Shown: positions 27,693-36,529, counted from the stretch's first letter. The stretch: DNA of 64,000 nt from UBA1447 sp964627535 (GCA_964627535.1 CAZVJW010000003.1:62001-126000), one strand, 5' to 3'. The notes: a model not told the origin generated them from the letters alone. Numbers and translations: made by a program.

Positions 27693-28604
27693 ATGAAAAC
27701 TTTAAATAAAGAACTGATCGCCCGCCTGCAAAGGCCTGTGGGTGTGATTGATGCTGTTATGGATACCGACACATACAACGAAATTGATGACCAGTATGCT
27801 TTGGCATATATGATTAAATCCGATGATAAAATAAGGGTGAAAGCAATTTATGCGGCTCCGTTTTACAATGAAAAGTCCGACGGACCCGAAGACGGTATGG
27901 AAAAAAGCTACTCGGAGATACTGAATGTTCTGCATCTGCTTGGTAGGGAGGACTTAAAATCGTCTGTTTATAAAGGCTCCCGCTCTTATCTTCCGAATGA
28001 AACGATGCCCGTCATTTCTGATGCGGCAAATGACCTTGCATGCCGCGCGATGCAATACAGCCCCGAAAAGCCGCTATATGTGGTGGCAATCGGCGCGATA
28101 ACAAACATTGCCTCCGCGATTTTGATCAATCCGGATATTATCGATAATATTGTCATTGTCTGGCTTGGCGGACATTCGTTTGAATGGCCCGATACGGCCG
28201 AGTTTAATATGCGCCAGGATATCGCAGCCGCAAGAATTGTATTCAGCTGCGGGGCTGCCGTTGTTCAACTTCCGTGTATGGGCGTAGTTTCCGCATTTTC
28301 GGTAACCGGTCCGGAGCTTGAATATTGGCTGCGCGGCAAAAACAAACTTTGCGATTATTTGACGGATATTACGTTGGCAGCCGCTTCTCATAACAACGGC
28401 TGCCGGAGCAGAGTCATTTGGGATGTTACCGCAGTTGCCTGGCTTTTGGGGAATGGTTTTGTTTTTGATACAATGAAGCACAGCCCGATTCCGCAGTATG
28501 ACAACCATTACAGCTTCGATCATTCAAGGCATTTCATTCAATACATCTATCATGTGAACCGTGACGCATTAATGCAGGATTTGTTTGAAAAATTGTCAAA
28601 ATAA
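27693..28604 (+). CDS. Inosine/uridine-preferring nucleoside hydrolase-like protein
   Basis: 303 residues. MDTDTYNEIDDQYALAY matches the calcium-binding DTDxxxxxDD signature of the nucleoside hydrolase family, which cleaves the N-glycosidic bond of ribonucleosides; later elements AIGAITNIASA and WDVTAVAWLL correspond to the second calcium ligand region. The usual DTDPGxDD sequence is altered (Glu-Ile-Asp-Asp), as in a divergent subfamily, so the substrate is uncertain. Cytoplasmic, no signal peptide. Start supported by GGGAG. Followed by a bidirectional terminator. Confidence 0.85.
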   Translation: MKTLNKELIARLQRPVGVIDAVMDTDTYNEIDDQYALAYMIKSDDKIRVKAIYAAPFYNEKSDGPEDGMEKSYSEILNVLHLLGREDLKSSVYKGSRSYLPNETMPVISDAANDLACRAMQYSPEKPLYVVAIGAITNIASAILINPDIIDNIVIVWLGGHSFEWPDTAEFNMRQDIAAARIVFSCGAAVVQLPCMGVVSAFSVTGPELEYWLRGKNKLCDYLTDITLAAASHNNGCRSRVIWDVTAVAWLLGNGFVFDTMKHSPIPQYDNHYSFDHSRHFIQYIYHVNRDALMQDLFEKLSK

Positions 28605-28622
28605 AATATATTTGTAAAAGCA

Positions 28623-28648
28623 AAAGACCGCCTTCCGAGACGGTCTTT
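28623..28648. terminator. Bidirectional terminator between convergent genes
   Basis: AAAGACCG / CGGTCTTT stem with a 10-base loop, flanked by T- and A-rich sequence. Confidence 0.75.
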
Positions 28649-28672
28649 CGCGGCTTTATAAAGTATATAATA

Positions 28673-29881
28673 TCAGTAGTTAAACTTCGTACCGGTGAAA
28701 AACTCCGCAAGTGTTGTCGCAAAAAAGTATTCCACTTTATAAATCTGAGAAAAGAATGTAACCAGAAACCTTGTTTTGAATTCAGCGGAATTTAGTTTGA
28801 TACCGGTCAACGATTTAATGGATAAATCTTTATAGCTGTAAAGGGAAGAGAAGGGGACGAGTTCTGTTTTATAGGTACCGGTGTCAGTCTCGTTGAGAGT
28901 TATCAATCGAGCGCCATGGTCAATGCCGGAAATACCTTGAAAATTTGTTTTTGGTGTGGCTACAAGGTCAACACCCTTGTACTTGATATTAAATGTGTTG
29001 CTGTGGTCGTGGCCGAAGAACATCGCGAGTACATCACCCTGCTTGACAGCAGCATCAAACTGACCGTTGTTATAGTAGGGCGGGCAGGGGTATTCGGCAA
29101 GTCTGCCGGCGTTTGTGTTTTCGGGGTTAAGAACATAATATTTATTGTCATATATGCGTTTAACCGCATAGGGAGTCAATGCTTTAACTTCGAGCAGAGC
29201 GTCGTATATCTCCGGGACGACAATATGCTGGAACATAAGAGAATTTACCGCTTCGCCGCCGTTCTGCGCTTTAAGCGCATTGCTCTTGTTAACATACCAT
29301 TCTATTTGCTCCTTTGTTACGCAGCCGTAACGCCCTTGGTCGTCATACTCTCTTGAATCGATCATCCAAAGGTTGAAAGCCGTTTTGTCGCTGCCGGAAG
29401 AAAGGATCGGGATATTGTATGTGCCGCAGCCCGGAAGCAGAGTGCCGTCGTCGACGGAAATTGAGTTCGGGTAACTGTTATAAAGTGCCATAAGATCTTC
29501 GCGGCTGATCACACCGCTTTCGGAATCATGATTGCCGAATACGACAGCCACGGGAATTGAAAAATCACCGAATGCAGTCATGATTTCTTTGACATTACCG
29601 GCTATCTGCTCTTTTGTACCGCTCATAGTGATGTCGCCTGTTATAACAACAAGGTCAGGATGCTGGCTTTCGGCCAGCTTATGAAGAAGGCATGTGTTCA
29701 CATCTTCATAAACATCATCATCGCTTTTGTGAAGATCTGCAAGCTGAAGAATTCTGAAACTGCCGTCATTGTTGAACCGCATAGCCTTGGCAGTTGTGCC
29801 GTCATTTATTGCCGCATAAGCGGGAACAAAGATTGCGAATAAGAGTGAAATGGCCAGTGTCACGGATATAATTTTTTTCAT
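28673..29881 (-). CDS. Secreted calcineurin-like metallophosphoesterase, copy 1
   Basis: 402 residues from ATG 29881 (MKKIISVTLAISLLF signal peptide); a GTG at 29899 opens the frame but AAAGGA is placed for the ATG. Metallophosphoesterase motifs are present in order: LADLHKS, VVITGDIT, VFGNHDSE, FQHIVVPE and FGHDHSN, which supply the dinuclear metal site. It likely cleaves phosphomonoesters or diesters outside the cell. The C-terminus is a hydrophobic, aromatic-rich tail (FFSQIYKVEYFF...AEFF) resembling an amphipathic or membrane-associated helix. A paralogue is at 33179. Confidence 0.88.
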   Translation of the reverse strand: MKKIISVTLAISLLFAIFVPAYAAINDGTTAKAMRFNNDGSFRILQLADLHKSDDDVYEDVNTCLLHKLAESQHPDLVVITGDITMSGTKEQIAGNVKEIMTAFGDFSIPVAVVFGNHDSESGVISREDLMALYNSYPNSISVDDGTLLPGCGTYNIPILSSGSDKTAFNLWMIDSREYDDQGRYGCVTKEQIEWYVNKSNALKAQNGGEAVNSLMFQHIVVPEIYDALLEVKALTPYAVKRIYDNKYYVLNPENTNAGRLAEYPCPPYYNNGQFDAAVKQGDVLAMFFGHDHSNTFNIKYKGVDLVATPKTNFQGISGIDHGARLITLNETDTGTYKTELVPFSSLYSYKDLSIKSLTGIKLNSAEFKTRFLVTFFSQIYKVEYFFATTLAEFFTGTKFNY

Positions 29882-30014
29882 TTGGAACAATCCTTTCACA
29901 ACAAAGTTTTAATTATATGAAATATCGTATTACCGGTTATAAGAGGATAGAGTCAATAAAAAGAAGTGTGATATAACGGCGGTTACAGATATTACTGTGC
30001 TGTTTAGACATATA

Positions 30015-30117
30015 ATACTAATTACTCATAAAAACCTAATTAAAAAATCCTCATAAAACCTAATAAATCAAAGCTTTTGCTTGATTTTTTAGAGGTTTTT
30101 TAATCGTGAATTAGTAT
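30015..30117. repeat. Inverted-repeat element, subtype A1, copy 6
   Basis: 103 bp, perfect ATACTAATT / AATTAGTAT ends, inverted relative to copy 1. Its right end supplies the stop codon of the small membrane protein gene at 30111. The neighbouring 29882-30014 stretch holds only promoter-like AT-rich sequence. Confidence 0.9.
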
Positions 30118-30452
30118 AAGTCTGCTTTTTCAAGTTTGTCATAATATTCGTACATTTTCTGTACGCCTTTTTCAAGATTGTAATTATGTTTGATATAAGG
30201 GATAAGAAGGCACAAGAGAAGAAGAATAAAAGCGGACATGATGATACTTTGAGTGATGACAATACACATCAGCGAAAGGACGGTTGCTATTCCGAACGTT
30301 ACGGTAACAATTAAATGTATAAGCCTCTCATGCTGAAAAAACATAATTTGTATAAGCAGATTTTCTTTCAATGCTTTTTTATCATCTTCCGAAAGTTCGC
30401 TCTGCAGCCGGCGGTCAATTTGATTCAAAAAGTTTTTTATACGTTTTCCCAT
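30111..30452 (-). CDS. Small membrane protein, unknown function
   Basis: 113 residues from ATG 30452, which follows GAGGTG at ideal spacing; the frame is open further up to 30500. Residues ~1-40 are charged and helical (FLNQIDRRLQSELSEDDKKALKE, trimmed here), followed by two membrane segments (VTVTFGIATVLSLMCIVI and MSAFILLLLCLLIPY), then a short charged tail. Resembles uncharacterised two-helix membrane proteins of clostridia. The terminal codons LY-stop lie within the end of a repeat element, so the original C-terminus may have been changed by the insertion. Confidence 0.6.
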   Translation of the reverse strand: MGKRIKNFLNQIDRRLQSELSEDDKKALKENLLIQIMFFQHERLIHLIVTVTFGIATVLSLMCIVITQSIIMSAFILLLLCLLIPYIKHNYNLEKGVQKMYEYYDKLEKADLY

Positions 30453-30621
30453 CAGGCAACACCTCATGAGAATTATATATCCAAAAGGAAGCTGATGCAA
30501 TATTTATATTTACTGCAATCAACAGCGGGTATTTTTATCCGAATCGCAAGCGATATAATTGATTATTGAGGGGGTTATGAGCATAGAGTAATTAATATAT
30601 TAATATATTTTTATTTTAGTA

Positions 30622-30649
30622 TTGAATAGTTGGCAGGAAGTGATATAAT
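30622..30649 (+). promoter_or_regulatory. Promoter of the repeat-rich surface protein
   Basis: TTGAAT (30622-30627), 16-bp spacer, TATAAT (30644-30649), about 80 bases before the start codon, which has a GGAGGT site. Confidence 0.6.
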
Positions 30650-30729
30650 AACTTCGTATAGCAAGCAAAACTTAAAGCGGTTTTGCCCGTTATTGGTAAT
30701 GATAATATTTTTTGGAGGTAATAATTAAC

Positions 30730-32739
30730 ATGCAAAGAAAAAAGAAACTCCTAAGCATTTCGTTGGCTTTTGTAATTATAATTAATATTATTGCAATAGC
30801 TGCGTCCGCATCCCTTGGAGACGGAAATGAGCTTTCGGCTGACATTGATCTTCAGGTCGGCACTTTCAGCGCAGGGGTATTCACCCCTTTTACCACAACA
30901 GCCGGTTCACCCGGACAGACGCTTAACACAGGTGATGTTATAACCGTGCGTATCTGCCCGAAAAGTGATTTTTATTGCGGCGCATCCCGTTATATAGTTA
31001 TGTTCGACAAAAACTATTTCCAAATCGTAGGAGCCAATAAAGACGCATTTATTCCCAATACCGCAAACACGTTCTACGCCGGTGTTGCGCCCGCAGTCAA
31101 CGGATGGGGAGGCACCACAAATTTTCCCAGTTCCGCCGCCTGGCCGGCTGCTTTGGTCACTGAAGGCGCATTTGACATCTACACGGCTGTTTTAGTATAC
31201 AACAATGTTGTCGGTACCGCGAATGCCAAACTGTTGCCGGGCGATTGGCTCTTCCAGTTTAATTTAACGGTTAAAAAGACGATTACTGCCGGTAACGATG
31301 CGCGTATTTTGATGGACAGCAGATGGTTTAGAAACACAACCTATGTATCCGGACAGGCATATTTTAACAAATGTACGGGCGCGGACCAGGCATGCTCGAC
31401 AGGGACATCTAAATATGACTTTAACATTGATTTGGCCGGCGCCGACCTGCATCTGCCGCTTGCGAAGAGGAGCACCATCACTTTTGTGACCAACTCCGGA
31501 TCAACAATCTCTCCGGTCAATAATATTGTCGGGACTCCTGTTTCGGCACCGACTCCGGAACCGGTATTGACAGGGTATACCTTTGCGGGATGGTATACGG
31601 ATATCGGGCTGACACAGCCGGTTAACTGGACCGGATACACCTTGGGCGAAAATGACGCAACCTTATACGCCAAGTGGAATATTAATCAATACTCTGTCAT
31701 TTTTGATTCCGCGGAAGGATTGCCGGTTGAAACAATAACACAAAATTATAATACACCGGTAACCGAGCCTGTAACTACAAAAACAGGTTATACATTTAAT
31801 CGCTGGTCGCCCGAGGTTCCTGACATAATGCCGGCGAATGATACAAATTGCAGAGCGATTTGGACAGCAAACACATACACAGTGGAATATAACGGCAACG
31901 GCAGTGACAGCGGCTCAATGGATAAGTCTTACTTTACTTATGATGTTCGTGATAATCTCGGAGTAAATAAATTCACGAAAATCGGAAATGAGCTGCTTGG
32001 CTGGTCGACATCACCGTCGGCAACGACAGCTGAATATACAGATGAGGTAAGTGTTGTCAATCTTACCCCAACGCAAGGGGCGACTGTTACTCTTTACGCC
32101 GTATGGGGATTAAAAAGCTTCAATTACATCTTTGACGACGACAACGGAGAAGGCGGCACCATCGGCGAGTTGACATACGGGACTCCTGTTGTTGCGCCGG
32201 AAGTAAGAAAACTTAACTGGTTTTTCACCGGATGGGATCAGGAAGTTCCCGCAACGATGCCTGCAGAGGATTTGGTGCGTAAAGCTTTATATACACCTGT
32301 ATCATTAAAGATAACCACCGGCAATGTGGAAGATATCGGTGAGGAATACATTGTTCTGGTTCCGTGGTACAAAATGTACAGTATGGCAACCTTGCAGTTA
32401 GGATACACAACTGTCAGAGGAAATGGTTATAAGGTTGAGTATAAAATTGTAAGAAAAGCAACTGCGGCACCTGCCGAGGAAACAGCAGAGGCTTCTAAAT
32501 ATGTTGAAAATGTTTTTGTTGATCAAAACGGCAAAATAACCAACTCCGGTTTCCTTGGACGCAAGGCGATAGTTGAAGTAAACATCTATGATAACAACAA
32601 TAATATAATAGCTACAAAAACGGCAACAGTTATATTCAAAAAAGAGGCTTTGGAGAAGTTCTTGCCGAAGTTGCAGAATTTTATTACCAAATTAATGCCG
32701 ATTATTAACACGATCATGTCTTGGTTTAAAAAGGCATAA
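30730..32739 (+). CDS. Secreted surface protein with cohesin-like domain and InlB-type B repeats
   Basis: 669 residues from ATG 30730 (TTG at 30712 is part of the ribosome site). Signal peptide, then a beta-sandwich with cohesin-like features (TLNTGDVITVRICPKSDFY...IVMFDKNYFQIVG). Residues ~255-540 contain Listeria-Bacteroides (InlB B, Flg_new) repeats with the patterns GYTFAGWYTD, TLYAKW, GYTFNRWSPEVP, ELLGWSTSP. The C-terminal ~140 residues include KITNSGFLGRKAIVEVNIYDNN, distantly like the C-terminal domain of the proteins at 9959 and 24468, and end in an amphipathic helix (FLPKLQNFITKLMPIIN). An adhesin-like role is likely. Confidence 0.82.
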   Translation: MQRKKKLLSISLAFVIIINIIAIAASASLGDGNELSADIDLQVGTFSAGVFTPFTTTAGSPGQTLNTGDVITVRICPKSDFYCGASRYIVMFDKNYFQIVGANKDAFIPNTANTFYAGVAPAVNGWGGTTNFPSSAAWPAALVTEGAFDIYTAVLVYNNVVGTANAKLLPGDWLFQFNLTVKKTITAGNDARILMDSRWFRNTTYVSGQAYFNKCTGADQACSTGTSKYDFNIDLAGADLHLPLAKRSTITFVTNSGSTISPVNNIVGTPVSAPTPEPVLTGYTFAGWYTDIGLTQPVNWTGYTLGENDATLYAKWNINQYSVIFDSAEGLPVETITQNYNTPVTEPVTTKTGYTFNRWSPEVPDIMPANDTNCRAIWTANTYTVEYNGNGSDSGSMDKSYFTYDVRDNLGVNKFTKIGNELLGWSTSPSATTAEYTDEVSVVNLTPTQGATVTLYAVWGLKSFNYIFDDDNGEGGTIGELTYGTPVVAPEVRKLNWFFTGWDQEVPATMPAEDLVRKALYTPVSLKITTGNVEDIGEEYIVLVPWYKMYSMATLQLGYTTVRGNGYKVEYKIVRKATAAPAEETAEASKYVENVFVDQNGKITNSGFLGRKAIVEVNIYDNNNNIIATKTATVIFKKEALEKFLPKLQNFITKLMPIINTIMSWFKKA

Positions 32740-32794
32740 TCTTATTAAAACTTGAATCTGTTTGGACAGTATTAAGAAATGGCTGAATAAAATG

Positions 32795-32822
32795 CAAGCC
32801 GCAGGTAATTTCCTGCGGCTTG
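32795..32822 (+). terminator. Intrinsic terminator after the InlB-repeat gene
   Basis: Perfect CAAGCCGCAGG / CCTGCGGCTTG stem followed by TTAATTTT. Confidence 0.8.
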
Positions 32823-32896
32823 TTAATTTTGCTTGAGTATTATTTATGAATGAAGGGGGGCTGAAGCCGCTTCTCCCAAATGTCTGAATACAGTTT

Positions 32897-33180
32897 ATAC
32901 TAACTACCGATAAAACGCATTGAATCATATACTAATTACTTATAAAAACCTAACTAAAAAATCCGCATAAAACCCCATAATACTATTCTGCATTAAAATG
33001 GTGAATAGTATGAATCAAAGCTTTTGCTTGGTTTTTTAATCGTGAATTAGTATTAGCGGTCTTTTTTGCGCCGTACTGCTTTGTCCTCCTTGCCTTGCGA
33101 CAGCAAAGCATCGTCGTCCGCCTTGTGCAGCACAAAAAATCATCGCAAATCTAACAACGCTTTTCATCGCCGATTAGTTT
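32897..33180. repeat. Type B hairpin element interrupted by an A1 element
   Basis: The outer element starts ATACTAACTACCGATAAAACG and ends near CGCCGATTAGT, with the core CCTTGCCTTGCGACAGCAAA matching the intact copy at 36530-36687. It is split at about base 32 by the A1 element at 32929-33053. Its right end overlaps the stop codon of the metallophosphoesterase gene at 33179. Confidence 0.85.
32929..33053. repeat. Inverted-repeat element, subtype A1 with nested mini-palindrome, copy 7
   Basis: 125 bp, perfect ATACTAATT / AATTAGTAT ends. Carries the same 32-bp mini-palindrome (32980-33011) as the A2 copy at 26887, in the same apical position. Inserted in the type B element. Confidence 0.88.
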
Positions 33181-34354
33181 AAAAAGCCGACAGAGAAAAC
33201 ACGGAATCAAGAAGATAGAAAAACTTTTGGAGCGGGAAAACAATGTTCCAAAATGTGTTTATAACAATGTAACCGAAATTAAATACGGAGTCGCTCTTAA
33301 AATAGTCTGAGTATTTAATTAAATGTGTTTCATAAGTGGAAGTGTTATTTTCGTCAATTGTAATCGCTCTGACTCCGCGTTCCGAATCGCCGTAGGAAGC
33401 CATTCCCGCTGTCGGGGTGCATACAAGGTCGATGTTTTTATAGGTTGCCTCATATGAATTCACATGGTCGTGCCCGAAGAACATTGCGGTAACATCACCC
33501 TGGGTAAGCATTTTGTCGAATTCTCCGCTGTTGGTTCTGGAAGGATACGCTCCTTCGCCAAGAATGCCGGCACGCGTAACATCATTGTTAAGGATATAAA
33601 ATTTGCCGTTTACCGCAACCGCATTTTTTGTACCGAACTTCACTTCCGAAAAACAATTGTAAACCTCCGGAATGACAATATGCTGGAATGCCATTGACTT
33701 AACCGAAATTCCGCCGTTTGCCGCTTTAAGCTCGTTGCTTTTGGTTACATACCAGTCAAGCTGACTCTGCCTGATATAATCATAGCCCCCGTTAACCTCA
33801 TCATAAGTACCCGAATCAAACAACCAAAGGTTATATACAACCTTTGCAGGATTTGTTGAGGAATATATAGGGATGTTGTATGTCCCGACTCCGTAAATAT
33901 CATCGCCTTCGTCGTAACCCACAAAGCAGTCATAGGACATGTAAACGCTCATTTGGTATTCCTTTGTTGCCTTTGTACCTTCGTCATCATGATTTCCAAA
34001 AACAGCGGCCACTTTAACGCCCGCAGCCTGGAAAATGTCCATAAATTTGCATATTGCGGTTTTGGCGGATTCCTGTGAAGAAGAATTCGTCCCCATAATA
34101 TTGTCGCCCGTCAGTATGACCAGGTCAGGGTTGACATCCTGCAATGCTTTTTTCAAAAAGTTCGCCGTCGGCAGCAGAAGGCCGGGACCGTCTTGAATAT
34201 CGGCCACTTGCATAATCGTAAATTTTTTATCATTGCCAAAACTCAGGGGAGCTCTCTCCGGGGGTGTCAGCGCCGATGCGGCAGGAAGGAGTGGGGTGAT
34301 TATAAAGACCATAATCAGAACAATAACGCCAATTTTTTTCCATATGCTTTTCAT
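33179..34354 (-). CDS. Secreted calcineurin-like metallophosphoesterase, copy 2
   Basis: 391 residues with a signal peptide (IGVIVLIMVFIITPLLPAAS, cleaved near SALT). Motifs VADIQDG, LVILTGDN, VFGNHDDEG, FQHIVIPE and FGHDHVN define the metallophosphoesterase site; the first His-containing motif is DIQ rather than the usual DxH, as in a subset of the family. It is a paralogue of the protein at 28673 (shared YNIPI, LWLFDSGTYD/LWMIDSREYD, QLDWYVTKSN). The C-terminal tail is hydrophobic and aromatic (IVFPLQKFFYLLDSVFSL), suggesting membrane association. ATG is preceded by GAGGAG. Confidence 0.88.
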   Translation of the reverse strand: MKSIWKKIGVIVLIMVFIITPLLPAASALTPPERAPLSFGNDKKFTIMQVADIQDGPGLLLPTANFLKKALQDVNPDLVILTGDNIMGTNSSSQESAKTAICKFMDIFQAAGVKVAAVFGNHDDEGTKATKEYQMSVYMSYDCFVGYDEGDDIYGVGTYNIPIYSSTNPAKVVYNLWLFDSGTYDEVNGGYDYIRQSQLDWYVTKSNELKAANGGISVKSMAFQHIVIPEVYNCFSEVKFGTKNAVAVNGKFYILNNDVTRAGILGEGAYPSRTNSGEFDKMLTQGDVTAMFFGHDHVNSYEATYKNIDLVCTPTAGMASYGDSERGVRAITIDENNTSTYETHLIKYSDYFKSDSVFNFGYIVINTFWNIVFPLQKFFYLLDSVFSLSAF

Positions 34355-34499
34355 AATATTTTCTCCTCATTTCAAATATTGTTTATAAAAACTATAAATC
34401 ATTTTATCATATATTGATATGACTGTCAAACCGCAATGGGGCATGAACACTTGCATTTGCAGTATTGCAGTATGATATATAATTAACCATTTTGCCGAT

Positions 34500-34745
34500 A
34501 GTGTGAAGATATGCAGCATTAAAAAACCACTCCTCGTTATAGGAGAAGCGGGGTTTAAGGGCAGCTCCCTTACCCGGGTTTTTGGGTGACGGCAAACTAT
34601 GCAGTCGTATGTATATTCCGGTTTTTGAACAATTCATTGTAAATATCACTCCTGCCGTCATCGACGATAACAACAATGCAGTCCTTCATTTTTTGAAGTT
34701 CATCAACCATGATTAATATTTCTGCTTGATATTCGCCGCTGAATA
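34500..34745 (-). pseudogene. Degraded family 2 glycosyltransferase fragment
   Basis: Reading the minus strand from about 34745, one frame gives ILIMVDELQKMKDC then IVVIVDDGRSDIYNELF, the nucleotide-sugar-binding start of a GT2 enzyme (normally VVDDGSxDxT), and stops at a TAG. A second frame just downstream carries NPGKGAALKPRFSYN, the next conserved GT2 motif (GKGAALKxGF). The two pieces are in different frames, the start and the rest of the ~250-residue domain are missing, and flanks are AT-rich, so this is a relic. The remaining 34355-34895 gap has no other gene. Confidence 0.7.
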
Positions 34746-34895
34746 AATTACAATAGAAAAGATAAAAAATTTATAAAAATTTAATTAATATAGAGGTTAG
34801 TTTATATTTTGTTCGGTTGAAAGCAAAACATAGCGGAGAGCCGGGCAGCAAATTAAAACATATGGTTGCTGGCCGAAAGAAAGGAAGAATCTTTT

Positions 34896-36449
34896 ATGTA
34901 CGGAACCAAACTGCAGAAGACCATATCGATTATTATCGCGGTTATATTGCTTTCAGTATCACCGTTAGGTGTTTTTGCCCTTGCGTCGGATGTGCAGCCC
35001 TGCGGCTGCGGATATGCACCGAGCATATTCCTGACGGGTATCAATTCCATTAATATAATGAAAAACCCCGGGACAGTAAACGAGGAAGTCATTTTCCCCC
35101 CATCCTCCGACGGTATACTATCGGTATTCGGACTCGAAACATATATGAATCTGGCGAAATTCGCTGTTACACAGGATTGGGACTGCGTTGCGGACGCTTT
35201 GATACCCGTCGCCGACAAGGTTCTTGAGGACTTTGCCTGTAATCCGGACGGTACGGTTAAAAATGGTACCGGCATTAACTGGATATGGCCAAGTTACGCC
35301 GTCCATACACCGGATTACGCGCCCGGATTTTACTACGATTGGCGTGTTGACCCTATGGAGGTCGCTTGCCAGCTAAAGGACTATATCAATTATGTCTGTG
35401 AGTCCACAGGGCACGACAAGGTTAACCTGATCGCGTTCAGTATGGGGTCGACAATTGCTATGGCCTATATTCAGCAATTCGGTTACGATAAAATCGCCGG
35501 GATTGTCCTTTCATCAGCGGCTCTCAACGGTGTTTCATGCGCGGGTGAGCCTTTCGCAGGCAATGTGAAATTTGACGCAAACGCGCTTGTCCGCTATATT
35601 GACAGTTTTATGTCTAACGAAGGTAAAGGGGCACTCATTACCTCTTTTGTTAAAGTTCTTCAAAAAGCCGGAATTGTCGGAACCGCTGTTGACATAGTTA
35701 ACGAAGTTGTCGAAAAGCTGAAGGACCGTGTCTATACCGAGATTCTCACGAAATCTTTCGGATCATGCCCGGGTATGTGGTCGCTTGTTCCGGATGAATA
35801 TTATAATGATGCAAAAGCACTGCTTTTGAGCGATACGGTGACATATGCCGGTTTGATTGAGAAAATAGATAATTACCACTATAATGTCCAGGCAAAAAAT
35901 GAAGAGCTTGTTGACGGCTTAATTGAACGCGGTATCAATTTCGGGATTGTTTTGAAATACAACCTCCAGGGTTTTCCCTGCGGCAACAGTGTCAACAACT
36001 CGGCCGATACCGTCATTGACGCTAAGTACTCGAGTTTCGGCGCGACAATAGCGGATCTGGACCATACGCTCGGCAAAGATTATGTTCAGGCTGTCAGCTG
36101 CGGTCATAATCACATTTCACCTGACAATAAAATTGATGCCTCAAGCTGCAGATATCCTGAACAGACATGGTTTGTCAGGGATTTTGTCCACATGAGAGGC
36201 TCATACGATTATGACGAGCTTGTAAGATATATTCTCTTTTCCGAAAAGCATGCAACAGTATTTGATAATGAAAAATATCCTCAGTTTTTGATTCTTGATG
36301 AAAAAACCGAAAAAATTTCGCCGCTGACGGCCGAAAGCGGCAATGATGATTTAAGCCGCTTCTTCGACGAAAATTCATGGATTTTTATATTGCTGAAGTT
36401 TTTCAACGCAACCTTCACATATTTACAGCAATCATTTTCTGCTGTATAA
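34896..36449 (+). CDS. Secreted alpha/beta hydrolase (lipase/acyltransferase-like)
   Basis: 517 residues from ATG 34896 (site AAAGGAAG); the frame is open from 34866. Signal peptide, then PSIFLTGINSI at the first strand. LIAFSMGSTIAMAYIQ is the nucleophile elbow (Ser in xFSMGS, where the usual first Gly is Ala), and later Asp and His candidates lie in DLDHTLGKDY and DFVHMRGSYDYDE. The overall pattern resembles PGAP1/LCAT-like lipases. No membrane domain, but the last ~25 residues (WIFILLKFFNATFTYLQQSF) form a hydrophobic aromatic tail like those of the metallophosphoesterases. A lipid or ester substrate is likely. Confidence 0.75.
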   Translation: MYGTKLQKTISIIIAVILLSVSPLGVFALASDVQPCGCGYAPSIFLTGINSINIMKNPGTVNEEVIFPPSSDGILSVFGLETYMNLAKFAVTQDWDCVADALIPVADKVLEDFACNPDGTVKNGTGINWIWPSYAVHTPDYAPGFYYDWRVDPMEVACQLKDYINYVCESTGHDKVNLIAFSMGSTIAMAYIQQFGYDKIAGIVLSSAALNGVSCAGEPFAGNVKFDANALVRYIDSFMSNEGKGALITSFVKVLQKAGIVGTAVDIVNEVVEKLKDRVYTEILTKSFGSCPGMWSLVPDEYYNDAKALLLSDTVTYAGLIEKIDNYHYNVQAKNEELVDGLIERGINFGIVLKYNLQGFPCGNSVNNSADTVIDAKYSSFGATIADLDHTLGKDYVQAVSCGHNHISPDNKIDASSCRYPEQTWFVRDFVHMRGSYDYDELVRYILFSEKHATVFDNEKYPQFLILDEKTEKISPLTAESGNDDLSRFFDENSWIFILLKFFNATFTYLQQSFSAV

Positions 36450-36461
36450 AACACGAAAAAA

Positions 36462-36497
36462 ATGCCCGGACATCTATATGTTGGGATGTCCGGGCAT
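36462..36497 (+). terminator. Hairpin after the alpha/beta hydrolase gene
   Basis: Perfect 13-bp stem ATGCCCGGACATC / GATGTCCGGGCAT with a short loop. No long T-run. Confidence 0.65.
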
Positions 36498-36529
36498 CGG
36501 TTGATGTTTCTGATCACAATTATATAATA

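Noticed and set aside
24468..32739. Full cellulosome locus (cohesins with dockerins)
   Set aside because: Cohesin-like domains are present but no dockerin (duplicated calcium-loop DxNxDGxxN pattern) was found in any enzyme in the window.
34519..34548. Minus-strand hairpin with T6 resembling an intrinsic terminator
   Set aside because: It overlaps coding remnants of the glycosyltransferase relic (FSYNEEWFF), so the hairpin is likely incidental, though it could act as a terminator now.
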